The notes: generated by a model not told the origin, from the sequence alone. Counted from the first letter of the stretch, positions 1 through 7,707 are shown. The stretch is DNA of 13,947 nucleotides from Methanobacteriaceae archaeon (GCA_030681145.1 JAUXXK010000262.1:1-13947); one strand, 5' to 3'. Translations and numbers: made by a program.

Positions 1-19
1 ACTCATAAGAAAAGATTAA

Positions 20-56
20 ATTTTTATATATTGGAATGATAATGAAATTATCATTG
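20..56 (+). promoter_or_regulatory. Putative promoter and palindromic operator upstream of the DUF2226 gene
   Basis: A TATA-like box (TTTTTATATA, 21-30) is followed four bases later by a perfect 9-bp inverted repeat: arms AATGATAAT (35-43) and ATTATCATT (47-55), spacer GAA. In archaea transcription usually starts about 25 bases after the TATA box, so the palindrome would lie between the box and the start site, where a bound repressor would block polymerase. The gene starts at 128, which leaves a leader of roughly 75 bases. The symmetry is seen directly; the regulatory role is inferred. Confidence 0.4.
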
Positions 57-127
57 TTTGCTATTTGGGCTGTAATGGGGGATTTAATTTCTTATTTATC
101 TCTCAAACAGATTTGAGGTAAAAAAAA

Positions 128-1387
128 ATGGAACTACCAATCACTAAACCATCTCAGGTTTCATATGCTGATGAATTGAAATATTCCGAACTTATGAAAA
201 AAATCTCTGATAAAGAATATGATGGATTTATCAGGATTACGCACGGATCTGAAGAAGGTTATATTCTTTTTAAAGAGGGGAAACCCGTTGCAGTTTCTTA
301 TGATAAATACTTTAAAAATGATGCTTTGAACAAGATAAAAAAAGCCATGGAAAAGAGTGATAGTCTTATAGAAGTTTTTGATTTAAAATCTTCTCAAATA
401 GGCTACTTATTAGATTTAAATAAAACATATAAACTGGATTCTCCTAAAGATAAAAAAACATCTCCTAACAAAGCTAATGACAAAAATTATCAAAGCGATA
501 GTTATGGTGCAGAAGATTTGTTTAATCCTCAAACAGCTAGTTACAGGCAACCTATTGTTAAAATGGGGGCTGAAAAAACAGTAGAAAAAGATATATATTC
601 TGAGAAGATTCCGGAAAAATCTCCTCAAAAAGTAACTGAGGTGGTTGAGGAAGTTCCCCTGACAGACATAAAAAAAGAAGCCAAGAAAAATGTTCCAGAA
701 TTAAAAAAGGAATCTGTGGAAACACCTTCAACACAGGAATCAGTCTTTGTTGAACCTTCTGAGCCAGTTGAAGAAGCTCATAAAGAACAGATTAACCATG
801 AAGAATACGTAAATTCTCCTAAAAATGAACATAATACTGTTAATGAAGATATTAAATCTCAAACCCCTGAAATACTCCCGGAACCAGTTAAAGAAATTAT
901 TGAAGAATCATCAGAAGAACCTTCCTCCAAAAGTACAGAAGAATCAATAATTGATGAAGAAGAACTGCAAATACCTGTGGATCGGGAAGAACTGATGAAA
1001 AAGTATGGCTTAAAGGATATTCAGGAAGAAGAGATTGATAAGGTTTTGGAAACCTACAAAGGCGGTACTTTAAGTAGTATTGAGATGGAAAAAATTGAAT
1101 TAACCCTGATGAACAAGATAAAAAAATCGGTTATGGTTATGCCAAAAATAAAAGGGACAGAAGTGATGGTTTTCCTTGAATATACGAATGTATTAGGGGG
1201 TAAAATAAGAGTTATCACCGAATACGAAACAAAAGGCCTTTTTTCAAGATTAATGGGTGAAGCTAAAGCCATAGAAAATTTAAGGTACCAAATTTTGGAT
1301 ATTGTAGAGATGGAGATACGCAAAAACTTCAGAGAATATCCTGAAATAGTGGAAAATTTTGAAATCAACATAGAGATTGTAAAGTGA
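128..1387 (+). CDS. DUF2226 family protein, function unknown
   Basis: A 419-residue protein of a family (DUF2226) that I associate with methanogens and other archaea; no biochemical role is known to me. Three parts are visible. A compact N-terminal domain (about 15-100) contains the strand pair GFIRITHGSEEGYILF and KEGKPVAVSYD. A long hydrophilic linker (about 105-280) is rich in Glu, Lys, Pro and Ser, is probably disordered, and has no hydrophobic run. A folded C-terminal domain (about 284-419) begins with REELMKKYGLKDI and ends in charged helices and strands. There is no signal peptide or membrane segment, so it should be cytoplasmic. The ATG start has GAGGT (115-119) eight bases upstream. 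It precedes minD in the same direction, but a T-rich stretch and new promoter-like sequences separate them, so co-transcription is uncertain. A structural or adaptor role with MinD is speculation. Confidence 0.8.
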   Translation: MELPITKPSQVSYADELKYSELMKKISDKEYDGFIRITHGSEEGYILFKEGKPVAVSYDKYFKNDALNKIKKAMEKSDSLIEVFDLKSSQIGYLLDLNKTYKLDSPKDKKTSPNKANDKNYQSDSYGAEDLFNPQTASYRQPIVKMGAEKTVEKDIYSEKIPEKSPQKVTEVVEEVPLTDIKKEAKKNVPELKKESVETPSTQESVFVEPSEPVEEAHKEQINHEEYVNSPKNEHNTVNEDIKSQTPEILPEPVKEIIEESSEEPSSKSTEESIIDEEELQIPVDREELMKKYGLKDIQEEEIDKVLETYKGGTLSSIEMEKIELTLMNKIKKSVMVMPKIKGTEVMVFLEYTNVLGGKIRVITEYETKGLFSRLMGEAKAIENLRYQILDIVEMEIRKNFREYPEIVENFEINIEIVK

Positions 1388-1418
1388 TAGTTTTAAAAAA
1401 TCTTTTTGATATTCAAAA

Positions 1419-1446
1419 TTTTATTCTATTCTATTTTTATTTTATT
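1419..1446 (+). terminator. T-rich probable terminator after the DUF2226 gene
   Basis: A run of mostly T on the coding strand begins about 30 bases after the stop codon, with no strong hairpin. Archaeal intrinsic termination needs mainly a U-rich transcript end, so this fits, though the whole spacer is AT-rich and the call is soft. Confidence 0.35.
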
Positions 1447-1467
1447 AATTCTAATTTTTATATCGTG

Positions 1468-1515
1468 ACTATTTAAATAGTAAGATATCAATAAAATATA
1501 TATTAATTTATTGAT
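1468..1515 (+). promoter_or_regulatory. Putative minD promoter region with two symmetric elements
   Basis: Two inverted repeats lie 50-100 bases upstream of the minD start. The first is a perfect 14-bp palindrome, ACTATTTAAATAGT (1468-1481). The second has arms ATCAATAAA (1487-1495) and TTTATTGAT (1507-1515) around an 11-base A/T-only centre (1496-1506), which is itself a good TATA-box candidate (ATATATATT-like). Dyad symmetry framing a TATA box suggests a repressor site. In such AT-rich DNA some symmetry arises by chance, so only the arrangement is notable. Confidence 0.35.
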
Positions 1516-1571
1516 TTCTAATAGATTTGAATTAACAAATTTATGAAATGAACAATTTCGGGAGGTATTAA

Positions 1572-2351
1572 ATGACTCGGGTTATCACTATTGCATCAGG
1601 TAAGGGTGGGGTTGGAAAAACCACTATTACTGCTAATTTAGGAGTTTCATTATCTACTTATGGTATAAGAACTGTAGTTTTAGATGCAGATATTGCTATG
1701 GCCAACCTGGAGCTTATTTTAGGTATGGAAGGTAAATCTGTTACTCTGCACGAAGTATTAGCTGGTGAAGCATCAATTGAAGATGCTATTTACGAGGGAC
1801 CAAGTGGAGTTAGAATTGTTCCAGCAGGTATATCTCTGGAAGGTCTTCGAAATGTTAAAATGGATCGTTTAGAAGATGCTTTATCTAGATTAATGGAAGA
1901 TACGGATATATTGCTAATCGATGCTCCGGCAGGGCTGGAGAAAGATGCACTTGCTGCACTTGCAGCGGCAGACGAGCTTTTACTGGTTACTACTCCTGAA
2001 GTACCATCTATTAGTGATGCACTTAAAACAAAAATTATTGCAACCAAACTAGGTGTAAATATAGTTGGAGTGGTAATTAACAGGGAACAGCACGATAAAA
2101 CATTTTTAACAGTTGACGAAATTGAAACAATTCTGGAAGTTCCGGTTATTGCGGTTATACCGGATGATCATGAAGTTAGCCGAGCAGCTGCTTTTGGTGA
2201 GCCAATTGTTATTAAAAATCCTAAATCTCCTACGACTAATGCCATTATGAAACTGGCAGCTGATTTAATTGGGGAAGAATATCAACCAATAGAGCCTGAT
2301 AAGAAAGGAGTTATTATTAAGCTCATTGATGGGTTAATGGGCAGAAGATAA
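1572..2351 (+). CDS. minD: MinD-like ParA/MRP-type ATPase, membrane-associated cell-positioning protein
   Basis: A 259-residue P-loop ATPase of the MinD branch of the ParA/Mrp family. The deviant Walker A motif GKGGVGKTT is at 10-18 with the signature Lys11 and Lys16. LDAD (37-40) carries the switch aspartates, and Walker B is ILLIDAPAG (113-121, Asp117). The C-terminus (about 244-259: KKGVIIKLIDGLMGRR) is Lys/Arg-rich and amphipathic, resembling the membrane-targeting helix of bacterial MinD. Bacterial MinD works with MinC and MinE to place the division site. Archaea usually lack a MinCDE system, and archaeal MinD proteins studied in haloarchaea position surface machines, so the cargo here is unknown. 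The length is normal for the family. The start is firm: GGGAGGT (1560-1566) lies five bases before the ATG. No minC or minE is nearby. The neighbouring DUF2226 gene is a possible partner. Confidence 0.9.
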   Translation: MTRVITIASGKGGVGKTTITANLGVSLSTYGIRTVVLDADIAMANLELILGMEGKSVTLHEVLAGEASIEDAIYEGPSGVRIVPAGISLEGLRNVKMDRLEDALSRLMEDTDILLIDAPAGLEKDALAALAAADELLLVTTPEVPSISDALKTKIIATKLGVNIVGVVINREQHDKTFLTVDEIETILEVPVIAVIPDDHEVSRAAAFGEPIVIKNPKSPTTNAIMKLAADLIGEEYQPIEPDKKGVIIKLIDGLMGRR

Positions 2352-2357
2352 TTTTAA

Positions 2358-2381
2358 ATTTTTTATTATTTTTTTTTATTT
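2358..2381 (+). terminator. T-rich probable terminator after minD
   Basis: Just after the minD stop codon the coding strand holds runs of six and nine T separated by a few A residues, the type of U-rich end used for archaeal termination. The kinase gene begins only 40 bases further on, so some read-through is likely. Confidence 0.4.
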
Positions 2382-2420
2382 AAAATATCACTGAATTTAC
2401 AATAATTTAAGGTGTTATAA

Positions 2421-3266
2421 TTGATTTTAGATGTGGTTACAGTTGGTACATGTAATATGGACTTTATTTTAAAGGTACCTTCCTTTGTGGAACCTGATGG
2501 GGAAATGTACATTGAAAAGGTTAAAAAAATCCCGGGAGGGTCTGCTTTAAATTTTGCAGTCAATATGTCTTTAAACGGATTCAACTCAGGTATAATTGCC
2601 CAAATTGGAAATGATCAATACGGTGACATTATTTTAAAGAATTTGGATCAAAAAAATGTTGATGTTACCTGCTTAAATCAGATAAATGCTGAAACAGGAA
2701 TGGCATTTATTAGTGTGGATAATAATGGAAAAAGATCTATTTATTCTTTTATTGGAGCAAATGAAAAATTAAATTTAAAAGAGAAAGATTTTGATTATAT
2801 AAAATCGGCTAGTTTGCTTCATTTAACAGGAACTTATAGGGAAGTAGCCCATGAAGCCGCTAAAAATGCCAGTTTATTATCATTTGCTCCGGGGACCCTT
2901 TTATCTTCTTTTGGAATAAATAAATTGGACCCAGTTTTATCTAATACCCACGTACTTTTTTTAAATCAAAAAGAAGTCGAAATTTTAACTGGAATGAGAT
3001 GGGATAAAGGAAGCAAATTTTTAATTGAAGAAAAAGTTCCTTTACTTGTGGTAACTAAAGGAGATAAGGGAGCTTCTCTTTATACTAAAAATGAAATTAT
3101 TGATTGTTCTTCGCGTAAAACAGATGTTGTGGATACAACCGGAGCTGGAGATTCATTTGCTGCGGGATTTATTTCTAAATGGATTAATGGTCATAAAATG
3201 GATGTTTGTTTGGAATATGCAACTGAATGCGCTGGCCGATGTGTAGGTAAGTTAGGTGGAATTTAA
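2421..3266 (+). CDS. PfkB-family carbohydrate (ribokinase-type) kinase
   Basis: A 281-residue ATP-dependent kinase of the PfkB/ribokinase family, which phosphorylates sugars or nucleosides; the substrate cannot be read from the sequence. Family signatures are clear. The N-terminal block IPGGSALNFAVNMSLNG (37-53) includes the substrate-site Gly-Gly. LNQKEVEIL (181-189) is the NxxE-type block. The signature DTTGAGDSFAAGF (238-250) contains the anion-hole Gly-Ala-Gly and the catalytic base Asp244. The length is slightly short of the usual 290-320. The start is TTG, preceded by AAGGTG (2409-2414) at six bases; the first beta strand (ILDVVTVGTCNMD) begins at once and no in-frame ATG lies nearby, so TTG is the best choice. 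The gene is convergent with the hydrolase gene, with 19 bases between the stops. Archaeal relatives include ADP-ribose-phosphate and nucleoside kinases; I cannot choose between them. Confidence 0.85.
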   Translation: MILDVVTVGTCNMDFILKVPSFVEPDGEMYIEKVKKIPGGSALNFAVNMSLNGFNSGIIAQIGNDQYGDIILKNLDQKNVDVTCLNQINAETGMAFISVDNNGKRSIYSFIGANEKLNLKEKDFDYIKSASLLHLTGTYREVAHEAAKNASLLSFAPGTLLSSFGINKLDPVLSNTHVLFLNQKEVEILTGMRWDKGSKFLIEEKVPLLVVTKGDKGASLYTKNEIIDCSSRKTDVVDTTGAGDSFAAGFISKWINGHKMDVCLEYATECAGRCVGKLGGI

Positions 3267-3285
3267 AATAAATAATATTTACTTT

Positions 3286-4041
3286 TTATATGTTAAAGAA
3301 TTCAGAAGCATTTTTTCTTGAAACTGCATCAATATCCTCCTTTTCAAAATCGGAAAGTATCATTTGGTGTACCGTTTTTGGAACAGATAATGGATCAGAT
3401 GGAGAAGAACTCATATCACTATTTAAAATAAATTTTTCAGTTCCATATTCTTTTAAAAGATCAATAGCTTCCTTTGGTGACATTTTGAGGGGTTGAATCG
3501 TTAATCCCATAGTAAATTCATGTTCAATTAAATCATCAACAATCTCTTTATTAATATGTTCCACCAAAACCAGAGATGGATCAATATTTTCTAGAATAAT
3601 CTGTTTTGTTATTTGTGTCACTTCTTTTTTGTTGGTTCGGGGGGTGTGGATTATTACTTTTCTATTTAAATCATCTGCCAACTGTAATTGTTCAATTAAA
3701 ATATTTTTTTCTGCAGAAGACGCTGTTTCCAGTCCAATTTCTCCTATGGCTAGTATTAAATCATTTTCCAGCAGATCAGATATTTTTTGAATTACTAATT
3801 CAGGGTTTGGTGATATGCTTCGAGGGTGAATACCCAGAGCTACAAATAAATTTAATCCATTTGATTTAGCTCTTTTAACTTCATTATTTAGGAGCCTATG
3901 GAAATGGTCTAACACCACTTCTGATTTGCTCATTCTAAGGGGATCATGCGCGCAAGTTATGGCAGTATCAATTCCAGATATAACCATTTTTTCAAAATCT
4001 TCATAGGGTCGAGTATCCGCGTGTATGTGGGCGTCAATCAT
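3286..4041 (-). CDS. TatD-like metal-dependent hydrolase, TIM-barrel (COG1099 type)
   Basis: A predicted metal-dependent hydrolase of the amidohydrolase/TatD superfamily, in the archaeal group often annotated as a predicted TIM-barrel hydrolase; the substrate is unknown. With the start chosen here (251 residues), the metal ligands of the fold are the HxH of IDAHIHADTR (His5, His7), Glu101 in AIGEIGLE, His132 in VIIHTPR, His162 in VLVEHINK and Asp209 in ILNSDMSS. GIHPRS (His72) is another conserved loop. The reading frame extends three codons upstream to GTG at 4050 and ATG at 4047. I prefer ATG 4041 because the overlapping GTGAT (4046-4050) then serves as a ribosome site matching the GGTGAT used by iorA, and because relatives start with MIDAHIH as I recall. 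The alternative starts would add only two or three residues. It is divergent from the regulator pair across about 100 bases. Its cellular role is not evident from its neighbours. Confidence 0.8.
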   Translation of the reverse strand: MIDAHIHADTRPYEDFEKMVISGIDTAITCAHDPLRMSKSEVVLDHFHRLLNNEVKRAKSNGLNLFVALGIHPRSISPNPELVIQKISDLLENDLILAIGEIGLETASSAEKNILIEQLQLADDLNRKVIIHTPRTNKKEVTQITKQIILENIDPSLVLVEHINKEIVDDLIEHEFTMGLTIQPLKMSPKEAIDLLKEYGTEKFILNSDMSSSPSDPLSVPKTVHQMILSDFEKEDIDAVSRKNASEFFNI

Positions 4042-4140
4042 ATTCATCACAACTTTAATGGAATAATCTATATTTTTCTCCTAATCTTTTTAAGTAAGTA
4101 ACATACAAATATAGTTATTCTTCATATGGGGGAATATCAA

Positions 4141-4986
4141 ATGAAACATCTATTTGATTTGTATGGCAATGTCCAAGAAGATTTAAAATTCATGGTTAAA
4201 TCAAATATAAGACTTCAAATCATGTTATGCTTAGCAGATGGGCCTAAAACATCAAAGGAAATAAAAAATTACCATGGTTTGAGTTTTCCAGCCATATTTA
4301 GCAATATGAAGAGATTGATGGAAGAAGATTTAGTTCAAAAAGTGGATGGCACTTTTGTGTTATCCTCTTTTGGAAGAATTAAATTGTATTCTATTTTCGA
4401 TTTTTATAGTGCAATAAAAGTATCTAATAATTTTCCAGATTTATTCTTAAATCATGATATCGGAGGAGTTCCTGATTTTCTAATGGAAGAAATAGGTGTG
4501 TTTTTTGATTCTAATATGGTTGAATCCAGCAGAGCTGATATCTACAAAATTCATAATAACTTTAAAATCTTATTAAAAGATTCTAATGAAATATTTGGTG
4601 TTTCACCTATTTCTCACCCGGATTATATGGATATTTTTCAGGATTTACTAAGTAATGATGTTAAGGCTTGCTTGGTTCTTACTGATGATATTATAAAGAA
4701 GACACTGGATACAGTTGGATTTAAGAATATGATGGGATTAATGGAAAATAAAAATCTGAAGATTAGAAGATACCCTGGTGATTTAAACATAGCGTTTACA
4801 GTTACCAATAATTTCATGTCATTAGGATTTTTTGGCGATGATGGAGTTTATGATCAAAGTAAGGATTTGATAAGTAAAAAATGGGCTGCTATTGAATGGA
4901 CAAAAAAATTATTTGATTATTATTATCAAAAGTCAGAAGAAGTTGAAATCGATATTCTAGTACAAATAATGGCTTCTCAGAGTTGA
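4141..4986 (+). CDS. Winged-helix transcriptional regulator, FilR1/DUF1724 type (first of a tandem pair)
   Basis: A 281-residue regulator with an N-terminal winged helix-turn-helix (about 15-85; recognition region TSKEIKNYHGLSFPAIFSNM) and a C-terminal domain of the FilR1-middle/DUF1724 type. The latter ends in SLGFFGDDGVYDQS (227-240) and IEWTKKLFDYY (251-261), the family hallmark. FilR1, the founding member, regulates growth and filamentation in Methanothrix (Methanosaeta) harundinacea; effector and targets here are unknown. An in-frame ATG exists at 4126, but I prefer 4141. A G-run (4128-4132) seven to eight bases upstream can serve as the ribosome site, and from this start the protein aligns residue for residue with the next gene (DLKF at 14-17 and GVYD at 235-238 in both). 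The next gene begins five bases after the stop, so the two are almost certainly co-transcribed. A TATA-like ACAAATATAG lies around 4105-4114, which would give a very short leader. Confidence 0.82.
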   Translation: MKHLFDLYGNVQEDLKFMVKSNIRLQIMLCLADGPKTSKEIKNYHGLSFPAIFSNMKRLMEEDLVQKVDGTFVLSSFGRIKLYSIFDFYSAIKVSNNFPDLFLNHDIGGVPDFLMEEIGVFFDSNMVESSRADIYKIHNNFKILLKDSNEIFGVSPISHPDYMDIFQDLLSNDVKACLVLTDDIIKKTLDTVGFKNMMGLMENKNLKIRRYPGDLNIAFTVTNNFMSLGFFGDDGVYDQSKDLISKKWAAIEWTKKLFDYYYQKSEEVEIDILVQIMASQS

Positions 4987-4991
4987 TTTAA

Positions 4992-5813
4992 TTGACAAAA
5001 AATTTTTACTGTTTAGAAGATGACGCAAATGATTTGAAATTTTTAATTGCATCTAAGGTAAGAATGAATATTATAATCAGCCTTCATTCTGGCCCTAAAA
5101 AATTCAATGAGTTAAATCAAATAACTGGTATTGCTTCAACAACCATTGCACATAGTTTGAAAGAGATGGAAATGAAGAAATGGATTTATCGTAAGGGAAA
5201 TATTTCTTATTTAACACCTACTGGCAAGATTATTGCTTTAAACTTAATTAAATTAATGAAAAAATTTGATACTTTCAAACAGCAATCAATTTTTTGGAAA
5301 AACCATAAATTGGATGCAATACCTGAGAATCTTCAAAAAAATATTGATAATTTGAGGGAAACATTTTTAGTGGAAGCAACACTTGATAATCTAGATAAAC
5401 CATTTACAAAATATTTGAACCTGTTATTAGATGCTAATAAAATGAATGCTGTTCTATCCATATGTTTTTCGGGGCATACTGATGCTATTCATAATATTTT
5501 AATTAAAGGTTGTCATGTGAAGTTGATTGTTGCAGAAGATATTTTTAAACAGTTTATAGGGCAATTCGGCCCATCTATAATAAAAAATTTCATCGATAAA
5601 GGCAATCTTGAGATATGGATAAGCTCAGAACTTTTAGAAATAAATTGTGTTGTTTCTGATACTTTTATTTGTATTGGTCTTTTCCAAGAGAATGGAGTTT
5701 ATGATAATTCACGATTACTTATGGGACATCATAGAGATTCTTTGAATTGGGGAAATGAACTATTTGAATATTATAAAAAGAAAAGCAATTTAATGGACGC
5801 AAAAACTATTTAA
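4992..5813 (+). CDS. Winged-helix transcriptional regulator, FilR1/DUF1724 type (second of a tandem pair)
   Basis: A 273-residue paralogue of the preceding gene with the same design: winged helix-turn-helix (about 15-85; KKFNELNQITGIASTTIAHS is the helix-turn-helix) and a DUF1724/FilR1-type C-terminal domain with CIGLFQENGVYDNS (227-240) and LNWGNELFEYY (251-261). The landmark motifs fall at the same residue numbers as in the first protein, with no net gap over about 260 residues, although the sequences have diverged widely. The start must be TTG: no in-frame ATG occurs before residue 25, and the frame opens right after the upstream stop. The ribosome site is weak (GTTGAT-like, overlapping the upstream stop codon), so translation may be coupled. 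It could form heterodimers with its neighbour; that is inference. It ends convergent to glyS. Confidence 0.82.
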   Translation: MTKNFYCLEDDANDLKFLIASKVRMNIIISLHSGPKKFNELNQITGIASTTIAHSLKEMEMKKWIYRKGNISYLTPTGKIIALNLIKLMKKFDTFKQQSIFWKNHKLDAIPENLQKNIDNLRETFLVEATLDNLDKPFTKYLNLLLDANKMNAVLSICFSGHTDAIHNILIKGCHVKLIVAEDIFKQFIGQFGPSIIKNFIDKGNLEIWISSELLEINCVVSDTFICIGLFQENGVYDNSRLLMGHHRDSLNWGNELFEYYKKKSNLMDAKTI

Positions 5814-5880
5814 AATCTAAAAAGATAATTTAATTATTAAAAATATTGTATTTAATGAGTTTTTCAAATTATACATTAAT

Positions 5881-5889
5881 AAAAAAAAA
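5881..5889 (-). terminator. Oligo-T terminator immediately after glyS
   Basis: On the glyS coding strand nine T residues follow directly after the TGA stop, a typical archaeal intrinsic stop signal. It lies in the short convergent gap with the second regulator. Confidence 0.5.
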
Positions 5890-7617
5890 TCATGGTTTTT
5901 TAAGATCTTTAAATTCTATTTTTGACTTTAAAAGACTTAAAATAATTTTTGGTACCTTTTCGGAGGGTATTCTAAACTGTTCAGAATCATCTCTATTTCT
6001 TATGGTAACGGTTTTATCATTTAGTGAATCATGGTCCACGGTTATGGCAAAAGGAACTCCAATTTCATCTGCTCTAGCGTACCTACGGCCAATAGTTCCT
6101 GAAGAATCGTATTCTGCAATAAATCCGTTTTTTCTTAAATTAAATTGTATATCTTGGGCCATTTCTTTCATTTCTTCTTTATTAAGGAGGGGAAAAACGC
6201 TTACTTTTACTGGGGCAATGTCTTTTGCCAGCTTAAAGTAAGAACGATCTTTTTCTTCTTTAAAGGAGTGTAAAAGAATTGAATATACTATTCGGTCTAT
6301 TCCAAAGGAGGGTTCTATAACATGAGGAAATATTTTCTCACCACGAACCACTTCATCCACTTCTTCAAATTTCACATGTTCTGGCAATATATGATAAGTA
6401 GAATCTAATTTTACTGAGAAACGGCCTTCATCCTGTAATGCATGTTGAATCTGATTGGAATCAGCGCTTTCCAGAAATTTAATTATTTGTGGCGCAGCTC
6501 CCTTAAAAGCAGGTCCAAATTTAGCCATATTGGGTTTAACTACAATTTTTTTAACTTTTTTAGGCTCAGGATATTCGATGAAAACTCTTAAATCTTCACC
6601 ACTATGTTCGCTGTGTGATTTTAAATCGTAGTCTGTTCGATCAGCTATCCCAATAATTTCCACCCACCCGTAATTATCTGTATGGACCTCAACATCCCAG
6701 CAATCTATAGCATAATGGGCCATTTCGGTAGGAAGGTGTTGTCTGAATCTTAAAGCTTTGTCGGGTATTCCAATCTCTCTTAAAAATTTTTGAGCTATAT
6801 GCAGCTGGTAAATAAGCATCTGGCTTGATACTATATCTTTATCCAGTGCTTCTTGAGTTGTAATTTGTAGTGGATCTTTTGAATTTAGTTGACAATCTGA
6901 AGAATACAAACTCAGTATTTCAGAGGATATTTGTGAGAACTGAGGATGTGACTTATCAGCAGGATTAATAAAAATTTCGGCCTCGGCTTGGGTGAATTCT
7001 CGAAGTCTTATTACTCCCTGGCGTGGTGATATTTCGTTCCGGTAGGCCTTACCCAGTTGAACAACTCCAAATGGGAGCTTATTTCTAAAAAATCTTAATA
7101 ATCGCTTAAATGGGATAAATATTCCCTGTGCCGTTTCTGGCCGCATATATCCTGTTTTTTTCCCTTTTGCCCCAATAAGTGTCTGGAACATGAGGTTGTA
7201 ACTCCACACATGGGTTAGATGACCTCCACATTTTGGGCACCTAATCTGTTTTTCAGAGATAATCTCAGTTAATTTTTGATTTTCCAGACCTTCTACTTCT
7301 TGTCCTGTGGCTGCTTTGAGTATATGGTCTGCCCTGTAAACATCTAAACATTCCTTACACTCAGTCATAGGATCTGTAAAATGATCAACATGTCCGGATG
7401 CTTTTAAAGCTTCTTCAGGCATGATAGTTGGGGACTCAATTTCATAAAATCCTTCTCCCACAATATAATAATCTCTCCATTTTTCCATGACATTATTTTT
7501 CAATATGGCGCCCAAGGGGCCGTAATCAACGAAACCTGATACTCCGGAGTATATTTCGAATGAAGACCATAAAAATCCTCTTTTTTTGGCAACATTCATG
7601 ACATTTTCATGCTTCAT
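5890..7617 (-). CDS. glyS: Glycyl-tRNA synthetase, archaeal/eukaryotic homodimeric type
   Basis: A class II aminoacyl-tRNA synthetase that charges tRNA-Gly with glycine in the cytoplasm. The 575 residues match the single-chain archaeal form. Motif 1 begins at DYGPLGAILKNNVMEKWRDY (31-50). RPETAQGIF (159-167) is a GlyRS hallmark. Motif 2 is YRNEISPRQGVIRLREFTQAE (192-212). The glycine-pocket stretch is VEIIGIADRTDYDL (319-332), and motif 3 is EPSFGIDRIVYSIL (435-448). The anticodon-binding domain fills about 468-563 (GTIGRRYARADEIGVPF). Two CxxC pairs (Cys87/90 and Cys127/130) in the insertion between motifs 1 and 2 could bind zinc. The ATG start has AGGAGAT (7623-7629) five bases upstream. 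It follows dcd with a 90-base gap that contains TATA-like sequence, so it may have its own promoter. All catalytic motifs look intact. Some databases use the symbol glyQS for this form. Confidence 0.95.
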   Translation of the reverse strand: MKHENVMNVAKKRGFLWSSFEIYSGVSGFVDYGPLGAILKNNVMEKWRDYYIVGEGFYEIESPTIMPEEALKASGHVDHFTDPMTECKECLDVYRADHILKAATGQEVEGLENQKLTEIISEKQIRCPKCGGHLTHVWSYNLMFQTLIGAKGKKTGYMRPETAQGIFIPFKRLLRFFRNKLPFGVVQLGKAYRNEISPRQGVIRLREFTQAEAEIFINPADKSHPQFSQISSEILSLYSSDCQLNSKDPLQITTQEALDKDIVSSQMLIYQLHIAQKFLREIGIPDKALRFRQHLPTEMAHYAIDCWDVEVHTDNYGWVEIIGIADRTDYDLKSHSEHSGEDLRVFIEYPEPKKVKKIVVKPNMAKFGPAFKGAAPQIIKFLESADSNQIQHALQDEGRFSVKLDSTYHILPEHVKFEEVDEVVRGEKIFPHVIEPSFGIDRIVYSILLHSFKEEKDRSYFKLAKDIAPVKVSVFPLLNKEEMKEMAQDIQFNLRKNGFIAEYDSSGTIGRRYARADEIGVPFAITVDHDSLNDKTVTIRNRDDSEQFRIPSEKVPKIILSLLKSKIEFKDLKKP

Positions 7618-7707
7618 AGTTTATCTCCTGATGAATTTTTTATAATATTAATCTTATAATAATGATTTAATTAGTAAATTATATTTATTAAAGGCTTAAT
7701 GACTCAT

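Noticed and set aside
128..1387. The Glu/Pro/Lys-rich centre of the first protein as a cell-surface or secreted repeat region
   Set aside because: There is no signal peptide, membrane segment or regular repeat unit; it looks like a disordered cytoplasmic linker.
4141..5813. The tandem regulators as a toxin-antitoxin or defence pair
   Set aside because: Both proteins have the same helix-turn-helix plus FilR1-type domain order and neither shows nuclease, kinase or other effector motifs.
5846..6241. A 131-codon + strand frame overlapping the 3' end of glyS
   Set aside because: It is antisense to the conserved anticodon-binding domain of glyS, and its product has no recognisable motif.
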